Shown one piece after another: positions 1 to 12,500 of a stretch of 64,000 nucleotides of DNA. Both the position numbers and the translations under genes were made by a program. Source of the DNA: Gymnorhina tibicen. Taxonomy: Eukaryota > Chordata > Aves > Passeriformes > Artamidae. Numbering within the stretch: position 1 is the first letter of the stretch; every line of letters starts with the position of its first letter. Below the pieces are notes generated by a model. That model did no database searches, was not told the DNA's origin, and saw only the letters and a list, made by a program, of their open reading frames with translations. The stretch lies in contig VXAZ01008167.1 of NCBI GenBank assembly GCA_013399875.1, forward strand, positions 558,956 through 622,955, written 5' to 3'.

Positions 1-609
<609 letters not shown>

Positions 610-1240
610 CTGTAAAAACAAACCCACACACATTTAGAGTGGTTTGTATTCATGTTTCTGACAGTCTAATTTGTGGATATTTAAGCATACTCTCCAATCT
701 TTCAATTTATGAAAACTAAATTATCCACGGCTTTGTAAAATGAAAGAAATGCACCGAATTCATTTTCAGTACATACACTGCGTTTGAGAAGTGACCTGTG
801 TGAGCAGGCAGGGGAAGCGTGATCTTTTGTACCAAGAAAGTTGAAGAACATTATTGAAGAATGACAATCACAAATACTGAAGCAATTGTGCCCATGCAAG
901 GAGACGGGCGCAAGGAAAACAAAACCACTTCATAAAATGTGTTTTTAAGAGCCACTTTAAAAAGACAACCAAAGTGACTATAATCGCTTTTAGCAATAAG
1001 AAAAACTTTCATAGGAGATGGAAATGACACAGCTCCGTTCCTTTTTTTATTGCTGAAGGACAAGCTTCCAGGCTGTGGTTGCATTTCCTGGTCAGTTTTA
1101 TTCGTTCCCACGTTTCCTGCGGGATACGGCAAGCAGCACCAAAAATAAGCGTCTGTGCTTCAGAAACATTTATGATAGGTTATGACCGGGCTTGACTTTT
1201 CACCAGAAACCTTCCGAACCACTGCGATAAATTTAAGATG
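610..1240 (-). other. WASHC5: WASHC5 intron 1, no recognised element
   Basis: Sequence of ordinary base composition between the WASHC5 exon 2 acceptor and the CpG island. The small open frames here have no coding character that I recognise, and I see no clear repeat. Confidence 0.6.
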
Positions 1241-1348
1241 ACAGTGAGCTCTCCCAAAACAGTTCTGACCCAGAACGAGCGCCCGGAGCCCTCCCAGGTC
1301 CCCAGTGCCGCCGCAGGCTCTGCTCCCCACTGGGCCCCAGACCGGCTG

Positions 1349-1475
1349 CGGCCGGACGGGCTCCGAACCCCATCCGGCCCGGCCCGGCCCGGTCTAGTAC
1401 GGACCGGATGGGGTTCGGTCTAGCGCGTCCGGCCCGGTCTAGTGCGGCCGGACGGGCTCCGAACCCCATCCGGTC
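1349..1475. repeat. GC-rich direct and inverted repeats in the promoter island
   Basis: A roughly 31-bp segment at 1349-1379 recurs at 1444-1474 with one mismatch (period 95). The 15-mer CCGAACCCCATCCGG at 1363-1377 and 1459-1473 has an exact reverse complement at 1404-1418. The middle copy can therefore pair with either flanking copy to form alternative hairpins. GGCCC/GGTCTAG motifs fill the spacers. Confidence 0.9.
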
Positions 1476-1578
1476 CTATCCCGTCCCGCTCCGCCACCGC
1501 CGAACTCACGGTTTGCACCCAGGCTGCCCCGCTCCCTCAGCGGCTCTCGCCGGTGCCCGCCCCGCCCGGCGCGCTCAC

Positions 1579-1690
1579 CCTGTCCCAGCAGCGCCTGCGG
1601 GCGGGGACGACGGCGGCGGCAGCGGGCAGAGAGGGATGGAGTGGGAGTGGGAGGGATGGGAGGGAGGCGGCGGCGCTCTCTACGACGTCG
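1579..1690 (-). other. WASHC5: Candidate non-coding exon 1 of WASHC5
   Basis: On the minus strand, ACAGG followed by GTGAGC gives a good 5' splice site, with the exon ending at 1579. This lies inside the CpG island and would splice to the acceptor at 610. A second, weaker donor (GTGAGT after AACC) ends at 1510. The 5' boundary given is a guess between the two divergent genes. Confidence 0.4.
1643..1664 (+). promoter_or_regulatory. G-quadruplex motif in the promoter
   Basis: Five GGG runs separated by loops of 3, 1, 2 and 1 bases on the plus strand, located between the likely divergent start sites. Short-loop motifs of this kind are among the more stable predicted quadruplexes. Its regulatory role is inference. 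Confidence 0.7.
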
Positions 1691-1719
1691 CCGAGTCCGC
1701 CTATCACATGACGACGCTG

Positions 1720-1815
1720 GCTGATGAGGCGGTTCCGCCTGCCCTGGTCCCTATTGCTCCCGCCTTCCTGCCTCTATCGCCCGGGACAGTCTCACTCTCA
1801 GGCGACGGGGACGAG
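1720..1815 (+). other. NSMCE2: Candidate non-coding exon 1 of NSMCE2
   Basis: GACGAG followed by GTGAGC at 1816 is a near-consensus 5' splice site on the plus strand inside the CpG island. It would join to the acceptor at 5251, whose exon carries 15 nt of leader before the ATG. The start coordinate is arbitrary because the TSS is not visible. Confidence 0.5.
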
Positions 1816-4800
1816 GTGAGCAGCGGCCGCTGGCGAGGGTGGCTGTCCCCGTCGGCCCCGTCCCCTCCGCGGCGAGGGCAGCGCTCCCGGCCGAGGCGCG
1901 GGAGCGGCAGCGGGACGAGTGCGGGGCCGTGTCCCTCCGTGCGGGACTGAGCGGGCTGCCCGGCCTGCCCCGGACCGGTTGAGGCGGCGAGAGGGCATGG
2001 GAGAGCGGGGCTTCCTGCTCGGCCTGCGCTGCTCCCGGCTCCCGTGCAGGGAAGGGTTGTCTCCCTGTGGCAGCTGATCACCGAGTGTGCCTGAGTGCTC
2101 GGAGAGCACTTGTCACTTGTAGAGCTGGTGTTACAGAAGCAAATAACTTTTTTTTCCTTATCTCTGCCTCATAGTTGGAGATATTGAAGCATAGAAAGTT
2201 TAGGTAATTTCCTCAAATTTTTAAAATAAGGAATAGTAGAGAAACTAAATTTTTTTTGGTTCTTTATCCTGTTTGGACCATTTGATCACTTGTTGAAAGG
2301 AAAAAAATGCCCTCGATAGTCTCCCATTCAGCACTGAGTTTGCTGGTTGTGTTCTCCAGAAGTGAGTGGGCTGGGGGTTGCAAATGATTAGTGCTTTGAT
2401 GTGCCCGCTGAAGACTTTCCTGGCAGAAAAGAGTGGATTAAAAACACTACAGTGAAACCAATTCCAGTGAGGAATGTGGCACTCCCTTGGAAAGTAGAAT
2501 GGACAGTTCCAAGCTGAAGTTGAAGAATTCACTTAGTTCAAGAGTGAAATCTTTGCCTTGGGATCTATAGGAAACCTGAGGAACAGCTGACTGGCTTAGA
2601 ACAGCCATGGGGGAAGTGGTGGGGGAACAGGGCCTGTAAGCCCTGAAGTGGTAGAGCATAGAAGACATGTGTGTGTCAAGCACACTCCACTGCCAGGGGT
2701 TTAGAAGCTGCTGAGACAATGCTGGATCCTGGGGTGGTGACCACCTTACCTTTCTCTCTCCATTCGTTTTCTCTCTGGTGTTCTTCTCATACCTTCTTCT
2801 CAAAATGTGTTGTAAGCTGGATCAAAAAATTCCAGTGTCTTCTTGTGTCTGGAGAAGTTAAAGTTTGCTGAGCTAAAGTTTGGGAAGTTTGTCTGGATGT
2901 TTTAAAATTTGCCAAGTACCTTATTCTACTTGAATGTTCTAAAGTTTGCAAGTAAAAGTTATTGAGTCTCCTGAGAATTTGGTTGTTTTTCCCATGCACT
3001 GCCCAGGGTATATCCCACTACCTTCCCCTGAACCCATCAAGCAGGCTGGTGCATTACAGGATTGCAACCAGTTTCTAAGAAAAATAATCTTTTATTAGAA
3101 AACAAAAAAAAAAAAGGAAAATTCTTCCAAAAGAAATTACTTTCAAAAAGATAGATTGAGATGAAACTACCAGTGGAATGATATGATTTAATATCATAAC
3201 CAGTAACTTCTGCTCCTGTGTAGTTTGCTCATGAGAATGACAGAGCCTTTTTAACTTTTCACTGTTGTATTTTTTTTCAGATGCCTGTTTTCACAGTGTG
3301 TGTCTGTGAAATTTCCAAAAGAAATTTCAGCAGGCTTTCTCAGTGAGATTTACCAAGTTCAAGAGGGGAATTAGGCTCTCTCTGTTAACTTTGATACACA
3401 AAATGGGCTCAGAAAGATAAAGCTGCTAACATGATTTTATGTGACTATTCAATAGTATATGTTTGGATCACAGAACAAACAGTCTTGCTAAGATGGCAAA
3501 CAAGTACTTAAAAAAATGTTAAATAATATACTAGCTGAAGGAATTTGTTATTAAATCTTCAAGAGCATCCTTTTTCTTTACCTTCAGGGAGTTCTATAAG
3601 GAACTTTTCCCTTGTCTTCTGTTGTCAGTTTGACAGCCTCTAAAGATCTCTAATGATAGCAGTTGCAGTCTTCTGTCAGGGAGAGCATGAGCTGACATTA
3701 ACTAGAGCTGTAGTTGAAGCCTGCTACATCTGTGGAAAGATGCACCTTTAGAAGGGGGATAGAGAGGAAGGCAAATTTGCATGTAATTAAGAAGTTTAAT
3801 TTGTGGTGAGGTTGAACTGCTGTTAAAATGTTGCTGGAAGCACATGACCTAAAGATGGTGTACTAAAAGATAGTATTGACTGGCCAAGCACATTTTATAA
3901 AAGGAAAAAGATAGGAATTGAACATTAGGAGACAGCAGGTATTCAGGTCTCATAGTTTGCATGATACTTGTGAGGAATGTGGCGATATTGTTCAGGTTAG
4001 GGGGAGCACAAGATGTAGTTCTGGAGTCTCAGAGAAAGCAGTAGAGGGAGATACAGCCTTAGATATACAAACCTTGGGAAAAGCATTGTACTTTCTATTT
4101 AGATGTTTTCCAGATTCCTGTTGGATTATAGCCTGCTACAGTTGTTGATAGAACAACTCTTCCCCTTCTGGTAAACCCCAAATTTGTTCGTGGATTCTGC
4201 TCTCTATCTCTCCCAATGGCATCTCAACAGTCCTTGAACATGCTAGTTACTCTTTATGTGGACTAATGCAGTATTTCTGTATATATAAGAGTTCTGCTTT
4301 GTTGTGTTTATTTTTCTTTTTTTTGGTGTATCTAAAGCTGAAGCAGAATTTTTCTAATCTGAAACTTGAAGTATAAAATTCTGCAGACCACATTCATGTT
4401 TCTCACAGTAGCTGCATGTTGTCTGAGTGGGTTATGGCAAAGCATGAAGAAGGAAGAGCAGAAATCGGGGATTTTTGAGAAGAAACCAACAAGTGTGAGC
4501 AGCATAAGCAAAAATACTCAAAGGTTCTGTTGATGACAGAGCAGCTAATCCCCACAAGGGTGTAGGTTGTGGGTGTGTATTGCAAAGCCAGAGGGTGGTA
4601 AGGAAGATAAACAATGGTACCCGTGTGACTTTATTTTGTTCGAATGGAATGTGGGTACCAGAAGTTCATAGCATCTTTGGCAGAAGTAGGGAATATTTTT
4701 AAGATGGGCTTTTATTTAAAAATGGTGCTAGATGTTTTACTGCCACATACCATTCTTAGTAGAGTGGCCGTTTGTTAGATTATTTTTTCCAAGGGCCAGC

Positions 4801-5251
4801 TGCTGGTGAAGCTAAATTGAATGTGAGAAATCATATTTCTTTCTAGCCTAATCGATAATATGCCTATAAAACCCCAACAAGTTTTTGGGCATGTGGGCTT
4901 CTTTGGATCTTCCTCTGGATCTGAAATAGAACAGTAGTTTTCAAGCAGACATAATCGTGGAGTTTGATCTTCACTGTGGTTTAGCGGTAGGAATGAGCAA
5001 ATGAAAATTGCCAGTTGCTTTTAGTGGTGTAGTTTTGCTTAATACTGAATAGGAGGTGAATTGAAAACCTGTGATGAATTGCACTTTCACTGAAATTACT
5101 GACATCTTGGGAGCTTTCATCCCTGCTCCCTAATGTTTCAGTAGTTCTGTTGACACTGCTTTATGGTTAGCTATCTATTAGAACTTATGTTCTCTCTCTC
5201 AAATTCTCTGTGTGTAAACTGCTTTTAATATATTCTCCCTGTTATTTCTAG
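1816..5251 (+). other. NSMCE2: NSMCE2 intron 1
   Basis: From the candidate donor at 1816 to the acceptor TTATTTCTAG at 5251. The first about 260 bases are still CpG island and the rest is AT-rich. There is an A-rich run near 3100-3115. I recognise no exon, RNA gene or clear transposon in 2100-5251. Confidence 0.6.
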
Positions 5252-5399
5252 AGTAACGATTCCAAGATGTCAGGTAGTTCAAGAATCTCGTTCAATGCAA
5301 TTGATTCTGCTCTTTCTTCTTTGAAAAACTGCCAGTCCTACATCAACTCTGGAATGGATGTGGCTACTCAGGTTGCCCTTGACCTTGTGGAAAGTTTCA
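5252..5399 (+). CDS. NSMCE2: NSMCE2 exon 2 with start codon, residues 1-44
   Basis: This exon begins NSMCE2 (MMS21), the SUMO E3 ligase docked on the SMC5 arm of the SMC5/6 complex in DNA repair and replication stress. The CDS proper starts at the ATG at 5267 (A at -3). The 15 bases before it are 5' UTR. Residues such as SALSSLKN, INSGMD and VALDLVES match the vertebrate N-terminus that contacts SMC5. The acceptor is a polypyrimidine stretch plus TAG at 5249-5251. The donor is A then GTAAGT at 5400-5405. The exon holds 44 codons plus one base (phase 1), and the frame continues correctly into the next exon. The N-terminus appears roughly nine residues shorter than I remember for human. Confidence 0.93.
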
Positions 5400-8300
5400 G
5401 TAAGTATATTCTCTCTTCTACTGTGTCCTGAATCTGACAGATGAGTCCTAGACCTGTGTATTTTGACTTAGTTACTGTTAATATCTGTCTTTATTATAGG
5501 AGCTGTAGCTCTTCTGGCTTGGCCAGGGTGTTTTCATTACAATCATTTCGCTTAAATTAAAGATTTCATTTAAATGATAAATTCAGTGAAAATGTAAATA
5601 CCGGGCAAACATTGTCCCTGCTTTTGTAACACCCAAAACTAATTGTGTCCCAGTGGTTGTTACCCTACAGCTTTGTAGAAACTTTAACATTGCTGAATGA
5701 GATGGAGAAGGCCCCTTAAGTGAGTGAATAAAATGAGTTTTCGTTCTTATACTGCTTCTTTGTGTGTGTTTTATTTGACATTTAGGGCAAAATATATTAA
5801 AATAATGCTAAATATTTGAAGTACAAAGCTTGAGACACCTGTTGGGGGATGCAGTGTTTTAAATGCTGTTTCTCCTGAAAATCAGGCCTTTTTTAGGGTG
5901 CTTCAGTTTGGGCATTTACAAAGTGGGGTACTTTAAATCTATAATTACTGCTAACAGTCTTGTCATTGCTATTTCACAATAAAAGAGGCACTGCAAAAGA
6001 TACTGCACTTTTCAAAGACAAACATTAGCTGACTCATTTCCCATCACATCTTAGATCTGTGAAAATGTTTTCACTAGGAAAAAATACAAACTTTAGAGCT
6101 CCAAACCCCTGATAGTTTTAATAAAGAACTGAGAGTGGAGAACAAGAATCTTTTGAAAGAAAAGCTCTGCTGTTCATTATAAATCTTGCATTCACCGAAG
6201 ACGAGGATTATGTACCATCAAGATGAATGTTTTTCTCGTTGTCTAGTGTGATAGTTCTCTCTCCTTTGACCTTTTTATTCATACTGCTGTCAGAGACAAT
6301 TGACATGTGGTTTCTAGCAGGTGGAGGAAATGGAAAGCTCATCTGAACAGTCAGCTGGGGATTCCCTTTGACGTAAAACTCGTGTATCCAGTTCCATTTC
6401 CCCTCTGCTTTAGCAGTCACCATCTCTCCTACTTTGTCATAAGCAATGCATGGAAATACATTGAATGTATTGAATTCTTTCATCCCCAAGACCACAGAAA
6501 TTAATTATTTATACAAAAATTTAAAGCTTTTATTAATTTCACTTTTACTAGAAGCCCCTGTTGCATTCCTATTGGGAATGTAAGGCAGCTTAAGCTCAAC
6601 CGTGCAGGTCTTCAGGTGTAAGTCTATGCCTTGTACTCCTAGGAAATGTCTCTTCCTCATTTACCTGCTTCTGACACATTAATCTTTTAATTACAAGCTT
6701 GAAATTATTTTGTTCATTTAACTCAGTAACCAAAAGGACCCTTTTTAGCATTCTGTCCTGAGAGGAGGAGATTACTCCTGATGAAATACCTGGTTACAGT
6801 TAAATTACATCATGTGACTGGAAAACAGCTCTTACCTAGACCATAACACATTTTATTTTAGCAGAGGCAACTTTCCTGTTGAATCATGGTTATAGAATTA
6901 TCAAGCATGATTATTATCATAGTCCATCTCATTGCTCTACAGAGAAGGTATTTCAGATTTGTAGGATTTGTAGGTCATACTTCTTTGATCTGATGTTCGA
7001 TTTTACTTAAATTACGATTTTACTTAAGAGAATTGTCTTCTTCACTCTTGCACCTTTCCCTGCAGATGTATGTACATGGAATGAACGAATAGTGAAGATG
7101 GTCACTTTTATAAGGTTTGGTTTTCATTCCCCTGACTACCCTGCTTGGACTTCAAGTTCTTGTGCTCGTTACAGAATGCCATCAGGGGAGATACCGGGTT
7201 TCTGTGGCATGACATGCTTTGCTAAACTCTCAGTGTTTTAGAATTAGCATCATCTGATCTGCTGGACTTGACTGTTCAGCTCTTACCTCCAGCTCATATG
7301 TGGCAATTTCTGTTTCTAGAGCTGTTGCTCATCTATCCTACTTTGCCTTCATGTTCTGAGGCAAAATACTAATTTAATTTTGAGACAGAGTTAGATAATA
7401 TATTTCTGCGTTCTTCTTCCTGTCTCATTTGCAATTTGCTTTAATTTCCTTTGCGAAATCTAACTGTCCAGCTTCTGACAGGTTTCATTGCCAGGCTTTG
7501 TGGAAGCAAGGAATTCTGCTGCAACTGTTTATTTTCTTTTACAAGCACTTTTTCTGTGGATTTATTTTGTTCCTTTGGTCTGTCATATTGGACAATGCTG
7601 GTTTTTGTGAATAGTAACAAAATTTTTCATAGCAAGTACATGAGAAAAATTACATTTGCTTCTTAAGATAAATAACTGAAAAGACAGCAAAGTTAGTTCA
7701 GTGAGTGATTTTTTTCTCTCTTAATTCCTATTCTCCACAAACCAAATTCTGAAAACATTTACTGTTAAGTGTATTTATTAAATGTTTATTTTGTTCTACT
7801 CCTGTATAGATGAATGAAAAGAAATTACTTGTGTTAAATACTGGGATCAGGCATTGCTCGTATATGAACTTGTACAATCTCTAGAAAAATAAGGCTATTT
7901 ATTATTAATAAGGCTATTGTTATTAATAGCCAACTGTGTGCAGAATAATTTTAATGTATCTGATCCTGAAAACCTTTTATTTTTTAAGGGATTTTGTTGA
8001 TGTCCATGAAGTTAAATTATTGATTAAGATCTCCCTGTCAGTTGAGAACCTGCTGACTTGTAGCATTGTACATTGGTGTTGTGAGCATGTGCTGGCAAAG
8101 AAACAAAATTTTAAAAGATCCTGTAAGCGGTTAAGGATCTGTATCTAGAGGTGAAATTAGTTTCAGCAAACTGAATGTGAAAGGGAAACAGCCAATTTAA
8201 AAACTCATTTTATTTAATGAGTGAAAAAGAAAGATCAATTTTTTGTCCTTCTCAGTCTTTCTGCTGATTATCTTTTAGATACTGACATTGTCTAACGGTT

Positions 8301-9268
8301 GTATTTTTCTCTTCTTTAAAGAACACTGTTGCTGTATAGAAGCATTTTGAAAAGTTACTATATAAATAAATGATGTAAGCAAAAAAACAGACTGTGCACA
8401 GTTGGTTTCAGTATGTTCTGCCTGTGCTCAAAATACTCTTGGGTGTTCTGTGGCCCAGCCTAGTAAAATACTTAGGAAAGGACACACTGATATTCATGAG
8501 TGACTCACAACCTTCCAAGGGTCTGTGTATTTTAAAGCTAAAGTGTGTGCTTATATCCTTTCCTGGATTGGGGTCCTAATAGATTTAAGAATATGAAGAT
8601 GACACTGTTCAAAATCCATTGTAACGCAAGTAAAATCATCTCAGTTCTACTATAATTTGCTTCTTCCTAAATCTTGCCTCATTCTGGTTTTGAGCTTTAG
8701 CAATGTGATTGCAGAAAGAGAATTCGTTAAGTCACTTGTCACAAGTACTTGTTCGGCAACCTCTCTGAATCGTAATGCTCTGAGTATTGAACTTTAAGCC
8801 CCACGCTGACACCTCGGCACACAGCGGAACAGCTGTTTGCACTGCTAATTTAGCTTCTCTTCGTTGCTGAACTGTCTTTACTTAACTACTTGAAGTAGTT
8901 CTATAGAGTTAGAAAGCACTGATGGACATCCGTGTCAAATACTTGAACAATGAGTTTTATTCTCTGTTTTTGGAATTCGTGAAACCTGCAGTGCAGTGTT
9001 GACTGATGTGCTGATTATGGTACAAATATGCTGGCCTGGGATAGATCTGGCATATCCATGACAGACATCCATTCTCAGCTTTGCTCAAAGGTTTTGGATG
9101 TAAATTTGGTCAGCTCGCTGAGGATGGCAGTTTCAGGTGACTCTTCATGAGAAAGCAGCATAACTTTCTCAAGAATATGGGATTGTAGAGTATGGAGAGC
9201 TGTGGATATTGGAATGAAGAAATCTAATGGTTATCTCCAGGCTTCCAGTCCGGCAGCTGCTCTTTAGA
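5400..9268 (+). other. NSMCE2: NSMCE2 intron 2, part 1
   Basis: AT-rich intron with no confident repeat. The only item that stands out is a 95-codon minus-strand open frame at 6208-6495 with protein-like composition that I could not identify. A small AT-rich duplication (AAGGCTATT with TTATTAATA) occurs at about 7890-7930. Confidence 0.6.
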
Positions 9269-9525
9269 TGTTTCGCTGTTGTATCAGGAACGGAGAGAAA
9301 ATCACGACACAAATTCCAAGTCCGGGGAGAAAAGACAATTAATTTATTAATTAATCTGGCCTCTTATAATGTGGTTTGCAAAGATGGCAGGAGGCCATTG
9401 TTCCGTTGACCAGCCACCCCTCAGCATAATTGGCTAAGACTCTACAACACCCATTTCAAAATATTTTCCAAAGTACCATAATAAAACTAGGAAAACAAGC
9501 TGGCAGGTGTTAGATAGAGAATTCA
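9269..9525 (-). mobile_element. Probable solo LTR of an endogenous retrovirus (antisense)
   Basis: Read on the minus strand, this block starts TG and ends CA. It carries a TATA-like TTATAAGAGG (around 9365) followed about 20 bases later by AATAAA, then a C-rich U5-like tail. This is the layout of a short avian LTR. Flanking hexamers TTTAGA (9263-9268) and TTTACA (9526-9531) would be a 6-bp target duplication with one mismatch. No gag/pol remains, so it is a solo LTR. The ends are inferred from TG/CA and the imperfect TSD. A shorter 9277-9449 version, bounded by TGTTGTA/TACAACA, is an alternative. Confidence 0.5.
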
Positions 9526-12500
9526 TTTACAAAACCGTCTCACTGTTTTTCATAGCTTGCATGAGAAAGACAAAGCTCTCACGGGATGCTGCAGAAAGCT
9601 GGAAAACTGCTGAAGGCTTTTCAGCATCAACATAGATGGGGTGTTGCTTTTGTCTGGGCTGGAGCCCAAGCTCGGAGGATTGTCCAGTACAAATAGAAAA
9701 TAACTGTGAGGTCTGGAGAGTATGCTAACTATGGACAAGATAAGAATTTCTTAACATAAAACTTCTGAAAAGCATTTTAAAGAGTGAACAGCTAGAGTTT
9801 TGTCTAATTAGCTGAATGGGTTTTCTAGTAGAAAGCAAGATGCTTCCTTGATATCTGGGACTTTCTTCCAACCACACATCACATTCCCACTATGAAGTGT
9901 AGAGGCCCTGAAGTGTGGAATAGCTGTTTGGGAAGCAGTTACTGCAGGTGAATTATAATCTTGCTTGAGGAAAAAAAAAAAGAGCTACTTTTTCTTCAAA
10001 AACATGCGGAAAATGTCATGGTCATCTGCTGCCCATGGCTGTTTGCCATGTGTATTACATAGCAGGGATCTTCCTGTAGCGCTGTCGGGATCTGCTTGAG
10101 AATTCCTCCTCTTTTCTTTACCATCCTTTGAAGGGTTTTTCTGCTCACCAGTATGTACAGAACAGGCTCAGGGGTCTTAAAAGTGTTAGTGATATGATTC
10201 TTTGGCATGTTCCCCAGATTAAGTTAGAGTTACAGCTCTGGCTTTTCCTTCTTGTCTGCTCATTGCATAACCTGCTCCTTCTGCCAGCAGAGTTTACTTC
10301 AGTTCTGTCTGCTTATCCCATTTGTGTGTTCCCCTTGTCCCAGGGCTGCCTCTGCACTTTTCTTCATGTGTACTGCACTGCATCTCAGATGTGCAATGTC
10401 CTCCTTTTCTGACTGCTTTCTCATCTCCAGATTGATTGAGATCCACTTGTGTCATCATGCCTGTTCAATACTAGCTAAACAGTAGTTGGTAATGTAGGAT
10501 CTTCTTTCCATGTGGATTTAACCCTGTGAGATTACTCACATTAATTTATCTCACTGCTCACTTAGAATGGTTTTAACAAGAACAGCTCTAAATGTTGCTG
10601 AGGGTTGTTGACACAGGAAGAAGTATGGAGCATACAGACATGGTGGTTAGCCTTGTTTTATGAAATTATTGCCAGCCTTTTGATAGACAGTTGGACGAGT
10701 TTATATGGAATATCCACTATTCTTTGCAGTGACTTTCTAAACCCATTGCAGCAGCGTAAAACAGTCTCACTTGACTCTTAAGTTTGTTCATCCCTGAGAG
10801 AGGGACCCTTTCCATGTAAGTTTCTCTGTCGTTGACCTAAAACTTCTACTTGGAATGGTATAAACTCCAGTATAAAAATGGACTCTGTGGCTGTGTTTGA
10901 ATATCAAATTATTTGGTTAATTTGTTTTCTTTGTTTTTTTCTAGCTTATTTTTCCTTGGAAATTCAAATGCAGGATTCCTACAGTATGGTACCATAACAT
11001 GAATCTTAACATTGACAAAGTTCTTGTGCATGAAATGACTGCGATGTGATTGTTTTGGGATATAGAAATCAGCCTGCTGACACCTGTGCTTCTAAAATGT
11101 TTATGGTCTGTTAGTTTCCTTGGTGTTAGAGATAACTGTGCTTCATAAAAATAATCCAAACATAAGGTATTTGTCCTGAGAACAGGCTGTAGCATCTAGT
11201 CTGGAATGACACTTTGCAACTTGCTTGAGTAAGAGGTGTGAGCATGAAAGAAATTTCCTCTGACTGAGGAAATGCGCAGGATAAACTTTGCCTTGCTGCC
11301 CTGTTCTTGTACAGACAAGATAAGCCATGTCAAGATGTTTTCTTGCACATCCTGCCTTCCATCGTATACGAACGGTGGGTTGGTCAAGTCTCCACCTCAT
11401 AGTGGCCTTGTAATGGTCAAAGCTGTGGCCTGTGTTGTAGGGACTCTTCATGAGAAATCAGACCTTGGTTTTCGCTTTTGAGTCCATATTATCTGTGAAG
11501 GTGCTTGTGAGAAGAAAGTAGCAAATAGTTTTATATGCATTGTAGGAATACAGATTTTTTCTTATTGGAGAACCTAAGTGTAGATTTTCTGTTTTCTTGT
11601 TGGAGAATTTAAGTGTAGAATATCAAAGTCCATCCTGGAGATGAATGGCTTTTCACTGACACTTGCTATACAGAAATGTTTTCCAGTTATGAGAAGGTAC
11701 TGTAGAAAATGAAGAGAGGCCAATGATGCATGAAGTTCACCCTTCTGTGTTGGCCTCTGCCAGATGCTTCCTGTGAAGCTGCAAGAATTCCCTCATGATA
11801 CCACGCTGTTCACAGAGGAAGTTTTGTTCTAACCCCAGGTTTTTCTCTGCCAGAAGCTGTTTGTTCACTGGTCTGCTTTGTTGCTACACCGATGTCTGTG
11901 ATGCTAATTGGTGACATGCACAAACTCAGTGTAGGCACCAAAATTACATCTTTCTTCTTGGGGAAGTTATTTTCCTGTTGTCTAAAGTAAGCTTGTATTT
12001 TGTGGTATGGGAAATAAAATGTTCCAGATTCCCTTTCTCAAAAATACTAATTTTGCTTTCCTTGAAATTCCTCGCTTAGGATTAATCGTTTTAGGAAAGA
12101 TGTACTTTTAATCTTAACTTACCCTTCTCTTCTATTGTGCTGTACTTCTTGTATTGTTTTACAGGTATTTAACCTTTCAACTAACAATGAGAAAGAGATG
12201 TTTTCTTGAAGGAGGTAGATACATGGTGTAACAGTTGGAGTATTTCTTCAAGTAATTTTATTCTTTGAAACAAGAAAGACTGGTTGAGTTCTTGTGAAAT
12301 GCTTTTCTGGAAACAAAAAAGTTACATTTCTTGCACTATGCTCTGCAGTCAATATAAAAATTTTGAGAAGAGAGGGTGTGATTAATTTTTTGTTCTACCT
12401 CTCTTTACTTAGAATGTTTATATCCAGCACTGATGAGCCCATTGCTGGAATACACTGATTGGTTCTGGAAGCTGTTCTTCAAAGAAGCTGTCCAAAAAAG

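Larger units (their letters stand above)
1240..2080. promoter_or_regulatory. CpG-island bidirectional promoter of WASHC5 and NSMCE2
   Basis: An abrupt rise in G+C and CpG density between two divergent genes. Upstream WASHC5 runs leftward and NSMCE2 runs rightward, and the same head-to-head pair is known from mammals. The island contains plausible first-exon donors on both strands: GTGAGC at 1816 on plus, and GTGAGC at 1578-1573 on minus. It also contains a five-run G-quadruplex motif (1643-1664), an E-box/M-box TCACATGA (1704-1711) and dense GC repeats (1349-1475). There is no obvious TATA box, as expected for a CpG-island promoter. Exact transcription starts cannot be read from sequence alone. 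Confidence 0.85.

Noticed and set aside
1233..2109. Several long open frames in the promoter island
   Set aside because: CpG-rich DNA lacks stop codons by composition. The frames overlap on both strands and have low-complexity Ala/Arg/Pro content.
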